A program made the position numbers and the translations under genes. Below are positions 32,630 to 42,096 of a DNA stretch of 64,000 nucleotides, piece after piece. Under the pieces are notes generated by a model. That model did not search any database. It saw nothing but the letters and a program-made list of their open reading frames with translations, and had not been told where the DNA came from. The DNA is from Biostraticola tofi. GTDB taxonomy: Bacteria; Pseudomonadota; Gammaproteobacteria; Enterobacterales; Enterobacteriaceae. The number at the start of each line of letters is the position of its first letter. The stretch's first letter is position 1. The DNA lies in assembly GCF_004343195.1 (NCBI RefSeq), contig NZ_SMCR01000001.1:248001-312000 (forward strand), in the 5' to 3' direction.

Positions 32630-33435
32630 TGGAACGCTATCAGCACCTTTTCAGCAGGCTGGCCGAGCGTAATGAAGGCGCGTTTGTACCGTTCGTCACT
32701 CTGGGGGATCCCAATCCCGCGCTTTCGCTACAGATTATCGATACGCTGGTAGCAGCGGGGGCTGATGCCCTGGAACTGGGCATTCCCTTTTCCGACCCGT
32801 TGGCGGATGGACCGACGATACAATCAGCCACCCTACGCGCATTTGCCTCCGGCGTTACCCCGGCTCACTGTTTTGAGATTTTGACCGCGGTACGCCAGAA
32901 ATATCCTGCATTGCCGATTGGCCTGCTGATGTATGCCAACCTGGTGTTCACCAATGGCATTGACGATTTTTATGCACGCTGCCAGGCCGCGGGCGTCGAC
33001 TCGGTATTGGTTGCTGACGTGCCAATTGAAGAAAGCGCGCCTTTTCGAACTGCAGCCATGCGCCATGGCGTGGCGCCGATTTTCATCTGTCCGCCGAACG
33101 CCTCGGATGATTTACTGCGCGAGATTGCCTCATTTGGCCGCGGTTATACCTATCTGCTGTCCCGGGCCGGTGTCACCGGCAGTGAAAACCGCGCGCAATT
33201 ACCGCTGGGCCATCTGGTCAATACGCTTAAGGAATATCACGCTGCGCCCGCTTTGCAAGGATTTGGTATTTCCGAACCTTCCCAAGTGCGTGAGGCCCTG
33301 GCCGCCGGTGCCGCTGGCGCTATCTCCGGTTCAGCGATAGTCAAGATTATCGAACGGAATATCAATGATCCGGCTATCCTGCTCAGTGAGCTTGGGGATT
33401 TTGTCAGACAGATGAAAGCGGCCACGCGCAACTAG
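32629..33435 (+). CDS. trpA: TrpA, tryptophan synthase alpha chain
   Basis: A 268-residue TIM-barrel protein, the same length as in E. coli, that cleaves indole-3-glycerol phosphate and channels indole to TrpB. The catalytic acids are in [16 protein letters not shown], and SRAGVTGSE is the flexible loop. It is the last gene of the trp operon. Confidence 0.97.
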   Translation: MERYQHLFSRLAERNEGAFVPFVTLGDPNPALSLQIIDTLVAAGADALELGIPFSDPLADGPTIQSATLRAFASGVTPAHCFEILTAVRQKYPALPIGLLMYANLVFTNGIDDFYARCQAAGVDSVLVADVPIEESAPFRTAAMRHGVAPIFICPPNASDDLLREIASFGRGYTYLLSRAGVTGSENRAQLPLGHLVNTLKEYHAAPALQGFGISEPSQVREALAAGAAGAISGSAIVKIIERNINDPAILLSELGDFVRQMKAATRN

Positions 33436-33467
33436 ACTGGCAATATTGTACTTTATCATCAACACTT

Positions 33468-33501
33468 GGAATGCGGCGCGCTACAGGCCTGGCCGCATTC
33501 C
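33468..33501 (+). terminator. Hairpin after trpA
   Basis: GGAATGCGGC and GCCGCATTCC form a perfect 10-bp stem around 14 bases, 32 bp after the trpA stop. The downstream tract is GGGTTTGATA, without a full T-run, so it may be an imperfect or Rho-assisted terminator. Confidence 0.55.
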
Positions 33502-33542
33502 GGGTTTGATAAAATGACAAGAATGAACATCAAGGAGAGAAC

Positions 33543-33857
33543 ATGAAGATGTTGAAGACCGTAGCTACCCTGGCAATATCAGCCTTGTTGACCCTGGCGA
33601 TAACCGGTTGTGCGCCGACAGCCAAATCTGAAGGCACCGGCGGCTACATCGATGACACGGTAGTAACCACCAAAGTAAAAACTGAGCTATTGCGCGATGA
33701 AACGCTGAAATCCCGCGAAATCAATGTCGAGACCTTTAAAGGCCGCGTTCAGTTAAGCGGTTTCGTCGGTTCCCAGGCGGAAGCCAACCGCGCCGTGTCG
33801 GTAACTCGTACCGTGAAAGGCGTGAAATCGGTCGAGAACGATATCAGTATCAAATAA
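33543..33857 (+). CDS. Single-BON-domain lipoprotein
   Basis: A 104-residue protein with a lipoprotein signal peptide (MKMLKTVATLAISALLTL) and lipobox ending at about C23 (AITGC), followed by one BON domain (about 38-104: VKTELLRDETLKSREINVET, GRVQLSGFVGSQ, VKGVKSVENDI). Such small OsmY/DolP-like lipoproteins sit in the outer membrane or periplasm and bind phospholipid or are stress-induced. AAGGAGAG precedes the ATG. E. coli has yciG, yciF and yciE at this place instead. Confidence 0.88.
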   Translation: MKMLKTVATLAISALLTLAITGCAPTAKSEGTGGYIDDTVVTTKVKTELLRDETLKSREINVETFKGRVQLSGFVGSQAEANRAVSVTRTVKGVKSVENDISIK

Positions 33858-33933
33858 GCGCCTGGGCCCGTATCGGCAGGCCGCGCCCTGCGTTGTCAGA
33901 AGCTTTCGGCCGATGGTGTCCGATACCGGCATT

Positions 33934-33968
33934 AAAAAATCCGGAAATGAAACCCTTTCCGGATTTTT
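33934..33968. terminator. Bidirectional terminator
   Basis: ATCCGGAAA pairs with TTTCCGGAT around TGAAACCC, flanked by A6 on the left and T5 on the right. It stands between the convergent BON-lipoprotein gene and the PTS operon and can serve both. Confidence 0.88.
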
Positions 33969-34040
33969 GCATCACTCCAGCCGTGTTGCCGCTATGCTCG
34001 ATAGCTAAACCGAAACGGCATCACTTATCGCGAAGGGTCA

Positions 34041-35414
34041 TCACGCCTCCGGTTCGTCAACCACCACCTTCTTTTTAGCGGTAAAGTTGTAAATCACCAT
34101 CAGTGCAAATACACCGGTGATTGCCAGAGTAATCATGCCTTTATCCATGAAATGCGCCATATTGCCCAACACGATCCCCACCACGCCAAAATCGGTGTCA
34201 GAGAACGTGGTATTGCTTAAACCCATCGCGCCCAGTACCGGCAGCAACGCCACCGGCAAGAAGGTGATAAGCACCCCGTGTGCAAAGGCGCCCACCATGG
34301 CGCCGCGTCTGCCGCCGGTGGCATTGCCGAATACCCCAGCGGTTGCGCCGCAGAAGAAATGCGGCACTACGCCCGGCAATATCAGCACCCAGTGCAGTTG
34401 GCCGAGGATAAACAGCCCCACCAACCCACCGATGAAGCTGAATATAAATCCTAACAGCACGGCATTGGGCGCGTAAGGATAAATGATCGGGCAGTCCAGC
34501 GCCGGACGGGCGTTTGGCACCAGTTTCTCAGAAAATCCGGTAAAGGCAGGCACTATTTCGGCCAAGATCAAACGCACGCCCTGCAGGATGATAAAGACGC
34601 CGGCGGCAAAGGTGATGGCCTGAACGAACGAGTAAACCAGGTAGTTTTGTCCGTTGCTGAACTGGCTCTCTACATACTCTTTACCGGCCGAAATCGACAG
34701 GATGAGATAAATCACCATCATGGTGAGTGAAATCGAGATGGTGCTGTCGCGCAAAAAACTTAGGTTTTTTGGCATATTCATCTCTTCGGTGGATTTCGAT
34801 CCCTTGCCCACCAGTGAGCCTATCCAGCCCGAAAGCACATAACCAATGGTGCCGGTATGGGCTAACGCCACCTGATCATTACCGATGATTTTGCGCATAT
34901 ACGGCTGGGCCAGCGCCGGAAAAATAGCCATAAGCATGCCCAGCACCAGGGAGCCGGTATAAATCAGCTGTACCCCTTCAAATCCCGCCACCGATAAAAT
35001 AATAGCCACCATACAGGCCATATAAAAGGTGACATGCCCCGAAAGATAGATGTATTTCAGACGGGTGAAGCGGGCGACGACAATATTGGCTACCATGCCG
35101 AAAGCCATTATCAACGTGGTCGAGGCGCCATATTTTTCTAGGGCAATGGATACCATAGCTTCGTTGTTAGGGATGATTCCCTGCACATCGAATGCCTGCT
35201 TGAATATATCGCCAAGCGGCGTTAATGAGCCCACCAGAACGGTTGCACCGCCGGCCAGCACCAAAAACCCCAGGATCGTTTTCACCGTGCCTTTGACAAC
35301 CTCGGGGAACGGTTTTTTCTGCGCGATAAGACCGAATAACGCCACAAGTCCGACTAAAATAGACGGTACTTTCAGCACGTCGACCACTACCAATAAAAGG
35401 TCTTGTATAAACAT
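34041..35414 (-). CDS. UlaA-like PTS EIIC permease
   Basis: A 457-residue polytopic inner-membrane protein of the L-ascorbate (Ula/Sga) PTS IIC family. The conserved central block EIVPAFTGFSEKLVPNARPA followed by LDCPIIYPYAPNAVLLGF and the segment SGHVTFYM are typical. Together with the IIB and IIA genes just upstream it should import and phosphorylate a sugar or sugar acid using PEP. The rest of the operon is a transketolase, not the UlaDEF enzymes, so ascorbate itself is an unlikely substrate. Confidence 0.9.
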   Translation of the reverse strand: MFIQDLLLVVVDVLKVPSILVGLVALFGLIAQKKPFPEVVKGTVKTILGFLVLAGGATVLVGSLTPLGDIFKQAFDVQGIIPNNEAMVSIALEKYGASTTLIMAFGMVANIVVARFTRLKYIYLSGHVTFYMACMVAIILSVAGFEGVQLIYTGSLVLGMLMAIFPALAQPYMRKIIGNDQVALAHTGTIGYVLSGWIGSLVGKGSKSTEEMNMPKNLSFLRDSTISISLTMMVIYLILSISAGKEYVESQFSNGQNYLVYSFVQAITFAAGVFIILQGVRLILAEIVPAFTGFSEKLVPNARPALDCPIIYPYAPNAVLLGFIFSFIGGLVGLFILGQLHWVLILPGVVPHFFCGATAGVFGNATGGRRGAMVGAFAHGVLITFLPVALLPVLGAMGLSNTTFSDTDFGVVGIVLGNMAHFMDKGMITLAITGVFALMVIYNFTAKKKVVVDEPEA

Positions 35415-35444
35415 AGCAACCTCAGCGGCATGATTTATAGATTA

Positions 35445-35717
35445 TTATTTGTTCTGAAAATATTCACTTAGTTTAGTTTCCAGCTCTTTGATATCGATGA
35501 TGCTGTTGACAATAATAAGCTTACTTTCAGGTAGGTTTGCGCTATAGGCAATATCACGACCCATAACAAATACATCGGCCGCGTCCGGTGTTACCGAACC
35601 CAGATCGGAGTGCTCGACTTCAGCTGTAATGTTCAAATTTTTAATTACTTTCTTGATGTTCATTTCCATCATAAAGCTGCTGCCAAGGCCTGCGCCACAC
35701 ACCGCCATAATTTTCAT
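35445..35717 (-). CDS. UlaB-like PTS EIIB component
   Basis: A 90-residue phosphocarrier with the phosphocysteine loop VCGAGLGSSFMME near the N-terminus, as in UlaB/SgaB. The ATG at 35717 has GAGAGG 6-7 bases upstream; a TTG five codons earlier overlaps this site and is rejected. It lies between the IIA and IIC genes. Confidence 0.9.
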   Translation of the reverse strand: MKIMAVCGAGLGSSFMMEMNIKKVIKNLNITAEVEHSDLGSVTPDAADVFVMGRDIAYSANLPESKLIIVNSIIDIKELETKLSEYFQNK

Positions 35718-35753
35718 ACTTTTACCTCTCAAGTGATATTAAAAATAAATCGT

Positions 35754-36206
35754 TCAGTTAACGCTGTTTACTACCGTGATTAACTCGGATTGACTGTGAG
35801 ATGCAAATACCTGGCTCATTACATCATCATCTGACAGGAATTCAGCCAGTGTGGAAATCAACTCCACATGGCTGTTTTTATCCGGAGCGGCAAACATCAC
35901 GATGACATCAACCGGATCATTCTCCTGAGAGCCGAAACTGATGCCGTTCCTAAGCTTTAGCAACGACAGACCCAGCTTAAGCGCCCCCTGTTCAGGACGC
36001 GCATGAGGCATAGCGATGCGCGGTGCGATAACAAAATAGGGACCCAGATCCTGCTTCCCTTTGATGATGTTCGCCACATAGTCTGCGGTGATGGTGCCGT
36101 CTTTCAGTAAAGGCTCAGCCACCAGCGCAATGGCTTCCTGCCAATCGACGACGGTATTAACATACTGGATACGCTCTTTATTTAGCCATGTTGTCAGATT
36201 TGCCAT
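35754..36206 (-). CDS. UlaC-like PTS EIIA component
   Basis: A 150-residue mannitol/fructose/Ula-type IIA domain. The phosphohistidine is in RIAMPHARPEQGA. The start at MANLTTWLNK fits the family and follows GGTAGAG; the open frame continues 13 codons further. It passes phosphate from HPr to the IIB protein. It follows the transketolase gene by 78 bp. Confidence 0.88.
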   Translation of the reverse strand: MANLTTWLNKERIQYVNTVVDWQEAIALVAEPLLKDGTITADYVANIIKGKQDLGPYFVIAPRIAMPHARPEQGALKLGLSLLKLRNGISFGSQENDPVDVIVMFAAPDKNSHVELISTLAEFLSDDDVMSQVFASHSQSELITVVNSVN

Positions 36207-36284
36207 ATCTCTACCTTTTCTCTGATGGGTCATATCCTGTTGCACTTAAGACAATGCCCGCCGGTGCATAATCCTCGCTGTTGA

Positions 36285-38279
36285 CTACGCCAATAACGAC
36301 CGGGCCGCCGTCAGGGCATGCTCCTTTGAAAAACCAAAATGCCTAAACAGCACTGATGCCGGTGCGGACTCGCCAAAGCTGCTCATGCCCAGCACTTTAC
36401 CGTCCAGCCCCGCATAGCCACGCCAGTAAGCGTCAATACTGGCTTCTATAACCAGGCGTTTACGCACCGCCCAGGGCAACACGCTCTCACGCCAGGCCGC
36501 CGACTGTTGCTCAAAACGCTCAACACAGGGCATGGAAACTACGCGTATCCGGTTGCCTGCCTGGGTAAGTTCCTCGGCGGCATACATCGCCAGCTCCATT
36601 TCTGAACCACTGGATATAATGATCAGCTCAGGAGCGCCGTCACAATCGCGCAGCACGTAACCGCCTTTGGCGATGTCGTCAAGCTGACGGGGAGAACGGG
36701 GCTGCTGTTCCAGCGGTTGGCGGGTAAAAATCAGCGCGCTGGGACCCTGTTCACGTTCAATCGCCTGTTGCCAGGACACGGCGGCTTCCACCTGATCGCA
36801 GCCGCGCCAGGTCTCCATATTCGGCGTCAGACGTAACGCGGCAAGCTGCTCGACCGGTTGGTGCGTCGGGCCATCCTCACCCAGACCGATGGAGTCATGG
36901 GTATAGACAAAGATAGTCCGTATCTTCATTAATGCCGCCATGCGCACGGCGTTGCGCGCATATTCCATGAACATAAGAAAAGTCCCGCCATAGGGGATAA
37001 AGCCGCCGTGGAGCGCCAGCCCGTTCATAATGGCTGACATGCCGAACTCCCTCACCCCATAGGAAATATAGTTTCCCGAGGCATCATTCGGCGTGATATC
37101 GCGCGCCGCACTGTGACGGGTTAAATTTGACGGCGACAGATCGGCCGAGCCGCCCAGCAATTCCGGTATCCATTGAATAAACTGATTCAGCGCTTTTTGA
37201 CTGGCTTGGCGGGTGGCCAGGTTAGCCGGATTGTCCTGTAATTGGCGAATATAGGCTTGGCTGCGTTCCGGCCAGTCAGCCGGCAGTTTTTTCTCACTGC
37301 GGCGCAGTAATTCTGCCGCCTCAACGGGATAACGCGCCTGATATCGGTCAAACAGCCGTTGCCACTGCTCCTGGACCGCGGCGCCTTGGGCCCGGGCATC
37401 CCAGTGGGTGTAAATGTCTGCAGGAATATCGAAGGCCGCATGGGGCCAGCCCAGCGTTTCCCTGACCAAGGCAACTTCGTCTTCACCCAGTGCAGAGCCA
37501 TGGCTATCGTGGCTGTTGGCCTTATTGGGCGAGCCAAAGCCAATGGTGGTTTTACAACAGATAAGCGTCGGCTTTTGCTGTTCAGATCTGGCCTGGGTCA
37601 ATGCCGCCGCCACCTGCCGGCTATCGTGTCCATCCACATTATCGATAACATGCCAGCCATAGGCACGGAAGCGGGCCGGGGTATCGTCGCTGAACCAACC
37701 GTCCACATGGCCGTCAATGGAAATGTTGTTGTCATCCCACAGCGCGATAAGCTTGCCCAATTTCAAGGTACCGGCCAGGGAACAGGCCTCGTGTGAAATC
37801 CCCTCCATCAGGCAGCCATCGCCCATCACCACATAGGTGAAATGGTCAATTACCGGTAATGATTCCCGGTTGAACTGCGCGGCCAGGCTTTTTTCGGCCA
37901 ATGCCATGCCCACTGCATTGGCAATGCCTTGCCCCAGCGGTCCGGAGGTGGTTTCCACGCCCGGGGTGTAGCCGTATTCAGGATGTCCGGGCGTTTTGGA
38001 ATGCAATTGGCGGAAGTTTTTCACATCGTCAATGCTAACGTCGTAACCGGTCATGTGCAGCAGCGAGTACAGCAACATAGAGCTGTGCCCATTGGAAAGA
38101 ACAAACCTGTCGCGGTTTATCCAGCCCGGGTCCGCCGGATTATGCTTCAGGAACTCCCGCCACACTACGGTCGCCATATCAGCCATGCCCAGCGGGGCGC
38201 CGGGATGCCCTGAATTCGCTTTTTGTACGGCGTCGATACTCAGCATACGAATGGCATTTGCGAGTTGCTGCTGTTCCAC
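36285..38279 (-). CDS. Transketolase (full-length, PTS-linked)
   Basis: A 664-residue one-chain transketolase, closely related in length and sequence to TktA/TktB. ThDP/metal motif [12 protein letters not shown] with DDNNISIDG, and the pyrimidine domain with [20 protein letters not shown], are intact. It heads an operon with a Ula-type PTS, so it is probably a dedicated enzyme for the imported sugar phosphate rather than the housekeeping copy; Salmonella has a similar PTS-transketolase operon (STM2340-2344, as I recall). The substrate is unknown. Confidence 0.92.
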   Translation of the reverse strand: MEQQQLANAIRMLSIDAVQKANSGHPGAPLGMADMATVVWREFLKHNPADPGWINRDRFVLSNGHSSMLLYSLLHMTGYDVSIDDVKNFRQLHSKTPGHPEYGYTPGVETTSGPLGQGIANAVGMALAEKSLAAQFNRESLPVIDHFTYVVMGDGCLMEGISHEACSLAGTLKLGKLIALWDDNNISIDGHVDGWFSDDTPARFRAYGWHVIDNVDGHDSRQVAAALTQARSEQQKPTLICCKTTIGFGSPNKANSHDSHGSALGEDEVALVRETLGWPHAAFDIPADIYTHWDARAQGAAVQEQWQRLFDRYQARYPVEAAELLRRSEKKLPADWPERSQAYIRQLQDNPANLATRQASQKALNQFIQWIPELLGGSADLSPSNLTRHSAARDITPNDASGNYISYGVREFGMSAIMNGLALHGGFIPYGGTFLMFMEYARNAVRMAALMKIRTIFVYTHDSIGLGEDGPTHQPVEQLAALRLTPNMETWRGCDQVEAAVSWQQAIEREQGPSALIFTRQPLEQQPRSPRQLDDIAKGGYVLRDCDGAPELIIISSGSEMELAMYAAEELTQAGNRIRVVSMPCVERFEQQSAAWRESVLPWAVRKRLVIEASIDAYWRGYAGLDGKVLGMSSFGESAPASVLFRHFGFSKEHALTAARSLLA

Positions 38280-38404
38280 GGTTTTCCCCTGTCTGGCTGG
38301 TTATTGGCAACAATAAGCCTGTTTACCGTGAAAAGCAGGCTGCCGGCCTGGCTGAACACCGATAAAAAGACCCATTGTTAATAGTGGTATGTACATGTTA
38401 GATT

Positions 38405-38445
38405 TGTATAGTCATCTTTAGAATGCACCTAGACGTGACTATACA
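38405..38445. promoter_or_regulatory. Inverted repeat, candidate operator pair of the GntR-type regulator
   Basis: TGTATAGTCA (38405-38414) and its exact reverse complement TGACTATACA (38436-38445) are 31 bp apart centre to centre, about three helical turns. They lie between the divergent transketolase and regulator genes, 126 bp before the former. Spacing and placement suit two bound dimers of the UTRA regulator. Confidence 0.6.
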
Positions 38446-38496
38446 CAAGAGGTAAGCTTGCAAAGATGAGCAGACAGGAATGCTTTACCTAAAAGC

Positions 38497-38512
38497 TGTT
38501 AACTCGATCACA
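38497..38512. promoter_or_regulatory. Candidate CRP site
   Basis: TGTTA-N6-TCACA, nine of ten consensus positions, with A/T-rich flanks. It is in the 329-bp divergent region (38280-38608) of the PTS-transketolase cluster, where catabolite control is expected. The rest of that region shows no other clear signal. Confidence 0.55.
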
Positions 38513-38608
38513 TTTTCACGTAGATCGTGCCGAACACGGGGATCGTGCTGAAAAGGATGACATCGCCCTGATGCGGTACGAATGCCTGGGTGGGCCTAAC
38601 CTGATAGC

Positions 38609-39361
38609 GTGGCGAAAATAAAAATGACCGACAATATTACCGAAAAACAAAAAGACGTTATCAATTATCTTCTCGGCAAAATCAAACAGCAGAGCCTGCA
38701 GCCAGGAGATAAACTGGATACCGAAATCGGCATTGCCAAAGCGTTAGGCATGACGCGAGCGACGGTACGTGAAGCGACGCGTATTTTGATTGATCAGCGC
38801 CGGGTTTATCGAATCAAGGGGTCCGGACTCTACGTAGGTTCAATAGGAAAAAACAATCAATCAGGACGATTTCATGCCCTATCCCCTTTTGACTACCAGG
38901 CACAGCAAGGCGGTTATCGTGCCGGACGTAAGGTAATATCCGCCAGTATCGTCACCGTTCCCGACGCCGCTATGGCCCAGGCACTGCGCATTAAAAACAG
39001 CGATTCCGTCTATAAAATACTCAGGCTGATGAGTTTCGACGACCTACCGGTATCACTGGAATATATCCATTTCCCAGTATCCCTCTTTAATTCGATTGAA
39101 TTCAGAGAACTGGAGATTTCCAAATATCTTTATATTGAGCGGATAACTGAAAAGAAGGTCTATAAGCGCGATCAGAACTTTCATGCCTTTAATGCCAAGG
39201 ACGAGGAGATGATCCGTCATATGAACATCAAGCCTGATGATGCAATGATGGAATTATACGAAGTGGTCTATCTGGATGACGGCACACCCTTCGAGGTGAA
39301 TATCGCCATCATTAATACCAATATGCTCCATCTAAGCCAGGTATCGGTGCGCACTGAATAA
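38609..39361 (+). CDS. GntR/HutC-family regulator with UTRA domain
   Basis: A 250-residue regulator. The N-terminal winged helix (about 12-75) has QPGDKLDTEIGIAKALGMT and RATVREATRILIDQ. The C-terminal UTRA ligand domain (about 95-245) ends with EVVYLDDGTPFEVNIAI. It is divergent from the transketolase-PTS operon and very probably regulates it. Ligand unknown. A start at a later ATG (38624) is also possible. Confidence 0.88.
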   Translation: MAKIKMTDNITEKQKDVINYLLGKIKQQSLQPGDKLDTEIGIAKALGMTRATVREATRILIDQRRVYRIKGSGLYVGSIGKNNQSGRFHALSPFDYQAQQGGYRAGRKVISASIVTVPDAAMAQALRIKNSDSVYKILRLMSFDDLPVSLEYIHFPVSLFNSIEFRELEISKYLYIERITEKKVYKRDQNFHAFNAKDEEMIRHMNIKPDDAMMELYEVVYLDDGTPFEVNIAIINTNMLHLSQVSVRTE

Positions 39362-39456
39362 CAGGCTTCCGGCGTCGAGTTGCGCACGTCGCGGTTGTCG
39401 AACGGATACGATTTATTAAGCATTGCCCGTCACCGACCTGCACAACACCTCTTAAC

Positions 39457-39478
39457 GGCGCCACAACCCGGTGGTGCC
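39457..39478. terminator. Hairpin between the convergent GntR gene and ompW
   Basis: GGCGCCAC pairs with GTGGTGCC (one G-U pair on the plus strand) around AACCCG. No long T-run follows. Its place between convergent genes suggests a shared transcription end. Confidence 0.45.
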
Positions 39479-39501
39479 GCTGTTATGATTACCCGCGCTG
39501 A

Positions 39502-40137
39502 TTAAAAACGGTAACCGACGCCAAACATAAAGGTCCAAGGGTCGATATCGGTATGCACCGATTGCTGCTGACCACCCGCCTTGAAGCGAACATCAGTATC
39601 GATATCCATATACCAGACCGACAAGTTAATCAGCCAGTTTTCATCGATATTGTAATCAAGACCGGCTTGACCGGCGATACCCCATGAATGCTTGAGACTT
39701 AAATCGCTCAGCCCGGCGTCTCGACCGGTCTGGTTAAAATGCGTGTCATAGAAAGTGGTATAGTTGATACCAATGCCGACATAGGGGCGGAGTTTATCCG
39801 GCGCATCACCAAAATAATACTGGGCCATCAAACTTGGCGGTAAATGTTTTAATGAGGCAATATCACCGGTACTCTTTAAGCCAACATGATGTTTGAAGGG
39901 TGTGGCAGCCAACAGTTCGATACCAATATTATCGGTAAATAAATAACTGAAAGTCAGTCCCAGCTGCGTATCATTGTCGACATTGAATTTCCCCAATCCC
40001 AGCACATTCCCTGAATCTTCGGAGGGACGCACCGTGGCGCTACCTGCCCGTACGATGATATCCCCGGCCTGATGCGCCTGGATACCTGCCGAAAACAAAA
40101 CCCCTGCTATCGCGGTACCGATAATAAGTGCTTTCAT
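39502..40137 (-). CDS. ompW: OmpW, outer-membrane beta-barrel protein
   Basis: A 211-residue OmpW-family porin (E. coli 212 aa). The signal peptide is about residues 1-21 (ending AGIQA), the mature protein starts near HQAGDIIVRAGSATV, and it ends with the outer-membrane signature phenylalanine (GVGYRF). It forms an eight-stranded barrel with a narrow hydrophobic channel. It is oriented as in E. coli relative to yciC. Confidence 0.95.
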   Translation of the reverse strand: MKALIIGTAIAGVLFSAGIQAHQAGDIIVRAGSATVRPSEDSGNVLGLGKFNVDNDTQLGLTFSYLFTDNIGIELLAATPFKHHVGLKSTGDIASLKHLPPSLMAQYYFGDAPDKLRPYVGIGINYTTFYDTHFNQTGRDAGLSDLSLKHSWGIAGQAGLDYNIDENWLINLSVWYMDIDTDVRFKAGGQQQSVHTDIDPWTFMFGVGYRF

Positions 40138-40249
40138 TCCCTACTCCATTTTTAAGATGTAATTTCCGAATGCCATTTATGTCCGGTTTTGGCAGACAGT
40201 GTAAATTTCGGTAATTTGATCTGGACACTTTATGGGTGTTTTATATCAA

Positions 40250-40263
40250 TTGGACGTCATCAA
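40250..40263. promoter_or_regulatory. Candidate FNR site upstream of ompW
   Basis: TTGGA-N4-ATCAA, nine of ten positions of the FNR consensus, 112 bp upstream of the ompW start. E. coli ompW is activated by FNR, which makes the call plausible. Confidence 0.4.
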
Positions 40264-40407
40264 GGGTGATGATCCACATCAATATTAAGCCAATGAAGTT
40301 AAAAAAAGCCTTAACCAATCCAGGCTATTGCTTTTGCTAAAGTGAATAGGTATTTTCATTCTCTGGTGCGTTCAGGTCCGATGCCGTGGCGTCGGCGGGT
40401 GATCATC

Positions 40408-40619
40408 ATGAGCGAAAATACCCATCCCTGCATGACCTGTGGCGCCTGCTGTGCCTTTTGGTGAACTGCACCATCTACCCTTCACGCCCCTCCCGGTGCC
40501 GCGAGTTCCTGCGGTCAGGTGAAAATAATATCGCCAATCAAGCCTGCAGCCGGGCCAGGGCACACTATGGTCAACCGGCACTGCCGTTCGGGCAGCCCGG
40601 GCCGCCGACCTTTGCGTGA
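40408..40619 (+). pseudogene. YkgJ-like cysteine-cluster protein, broken by internal deletion
   Basis: An ATG at 40408 opens with [18 protein letters not shown], the typical N-terminus of YkgJ-type zinc/iron-chelating proteins, then hits TGA at 40462. The characteristic C-terminal half continues in another frame ([19 protein letters not shown], then [15 protein letters not shown]) to the stop at 40617-40619. Roughly 50 middle codons expected in the family are missing, so a frame-changing deletion at about 40461-40470 is the likely cause. Both remaining halves are still well preserved, implying a recent event. Not expected to give a working protein. Confidence 0.8.
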
Positions 40620-40705
40620 CTAATGGGTCGGCGGGGTGCCAAGCGGCCAATTAACAGGGTAGAATAGCGGGCTATGTTTTTTGACTGTTTTGCCAAGGAG
40701 CCTCC

Positions 40706-41482
40706 ATGCCAATTATGGCAAGTACCCTGTACCGTGACATGCTGAATTTTATGCGCAATCAGTTCGCCAGTATTATCCTGCTGGCGCTGTTAACCGCGTT
40801 GATTAGCGTTTTGATAGGCCATGCGCTGTCCCCGGACAGTGATCAGTTGGTTATACTGAATGGTGGCGCCAGCGAGATGGCAGACACCGCTGAGATGAGC
40901 CTGCAGGAGATGGTGCAGCAAATGTCCCCCGAGCAGCAGCAGGTACTGCTAAAAGCTTCCGCTGCCGGCACTTTCGCCGGACTGTTGGGCAATGTGCTGC
41001 TGGTCGGCGGCCTGCTTACCATGATCCGCATGGTATCTTCCCGTCAGCCGACCAGCGTGGTGCGTTCGCTGGGATTATCTTTGCCGATTCTGCCCAGGTT
41101 GCTGCTGCTGATTTTTTTGACCACGCTGCTGGTCCAGCTCGGCTTATTGTTGGTGTTAGTTCCCGGTATCCTGGTGGCCATTGCCCTTAGCCTGGCGCCG
41201 GTGATTACCACTAGCGAAAATCTGGGCGTGTTCAAATCAATGCGTCTGAGCAGCAAATTGGCCTTTGCCAATCTGCGCCTGATAGCGCCGGCGATAATGA
41301 TCTGGCTGGCGGCAAAGGCTGCAGTGCTGTTACTGGCAACGGAGCTGACCATGGTGTCATCGCTGGTTGCGGCGGTACTGCTGAACGGCTTGAGCAATGT
41401 TATTTCTGCTCTGTTGCTGATTTATTTATATCGCCTCTATATGCTGCTGCGTGACACCGACGCTGAACCAGTCAACCCTTAA
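40706..41482 (+). CDS. yciC: YciC family inner-membrane protein
   Basis: A 258-residue polytopic membrane protein (E. coli YciC 247 aa; UPF0259). Shared blocks include MSPEQQQVLLKASAAGTFAG and PILPRLLLLIFLTTLLVQ. About six membrane segments. Function unknown. The ATG at 40706 follows AAGGAG by 8 bases. It begins a yciC-yciB-yciA series in one direction. Confidence 0.92.
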   Translation: MPIMASTLYRDMLNFMRNQFASIILLALLTALISVLIGHALSPDSDQLVILNGGASEMADTAEMSLQEMVQQMSPEQQQVLLKASAAGTFAGLLGNVLLVGGLLTMIRMVSSRQPTSVVRSLGLSLPILPRLLLLIFLTTLLVQLGLLLVLVPGILVAIALSLAPVITTSENLGVFKSMRLSSKLAFANLRLIAPAIMIWLAAKAAVLLLATELTMVSSLVAAVLLNGLSNVISALLLIYLYRLYMLLRDTDAEPVNP

Positions 41483-41500
41483 CAAATACGGGTCTCATTT

Positions 41501-42073
41501 ATGAAGCAGTTTCTGGATTTTATTCCGCTGGTGGTTTTTTTTGTCGTTTATAAGCTTTATGACATCTATATCGCCTCAGGTGCGCTGGTAGCCGCCTCGG
41601 CACTGGTGCTGGCCTTTACCTGGTTTCGGTACGGTAAAGTGGAAAAGATGACGCTCATCACCTTTCTTATGGTGGCGGTATTCGGTTCGCTCACCATGTA
41701 CTATCACAATGCGGAATTTATCAAATGGAAGGTAACGCTGATTTACGGCTTATTTGCCATCGCCTTGCTGATAAGCCAGTTCGCCATGGGCAAGCCGCTG
41801 ATCCAGCGCATGCTGGGCAAGGAACTGACGCTACCGGCACCGGTATGGGGACGGCTTAATCTGGCCTGGGCGCTGTTCTTTATCATTTGCGGTGCCGCTA
41901 ATGTCTATATTGCTTTCTGGCTGCCGCAAAATGTCTGGGTTAATTTCAAGGTATTTGGCCTGACGGGATTAACCCTGGTCTTTACCCTACTCAGCGGGCT
42001 GTATATTTATCGGCATATGATCGACGACGAAAAACACACCAAAAAGCATGACCACCCGGATCGTCCGGCATAA
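41501..42073 (+). CDS. yciB: YciB, inner-membrane septation/envelope protein
   Basis: A 190-residue IspZ/YciB-family membrane protein with five membrane segments (for example [20 protein letters not shown] and [20 protein letters not shown]) and a His/Lys-rich tail. In E. coli it interacts with divisome and cell-elongation proteins and affects the membrane potential. 18 bp after yciC. Confidence 0.95.
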   Translation: MKQFLDFIPLVVFFVVYKLYDIYIASGALVAASALVLAFTWFRYGKVEKMTLITFLMVAVFGSLTMYYHNAEFIKWKVTLIYGLFAIALLISQFAMGKPLIQRMLGKELTLPAPVWGRLNLAWALFFIICGAANVYIAFWLPQNVWVNFKVFGLTGLTLVFTLLSGLYIYRHMIDDEKHTKKHDHPDRPA

Positions 42074-42096
42074 AGGCTGTTCTGAGCGAAAATACC

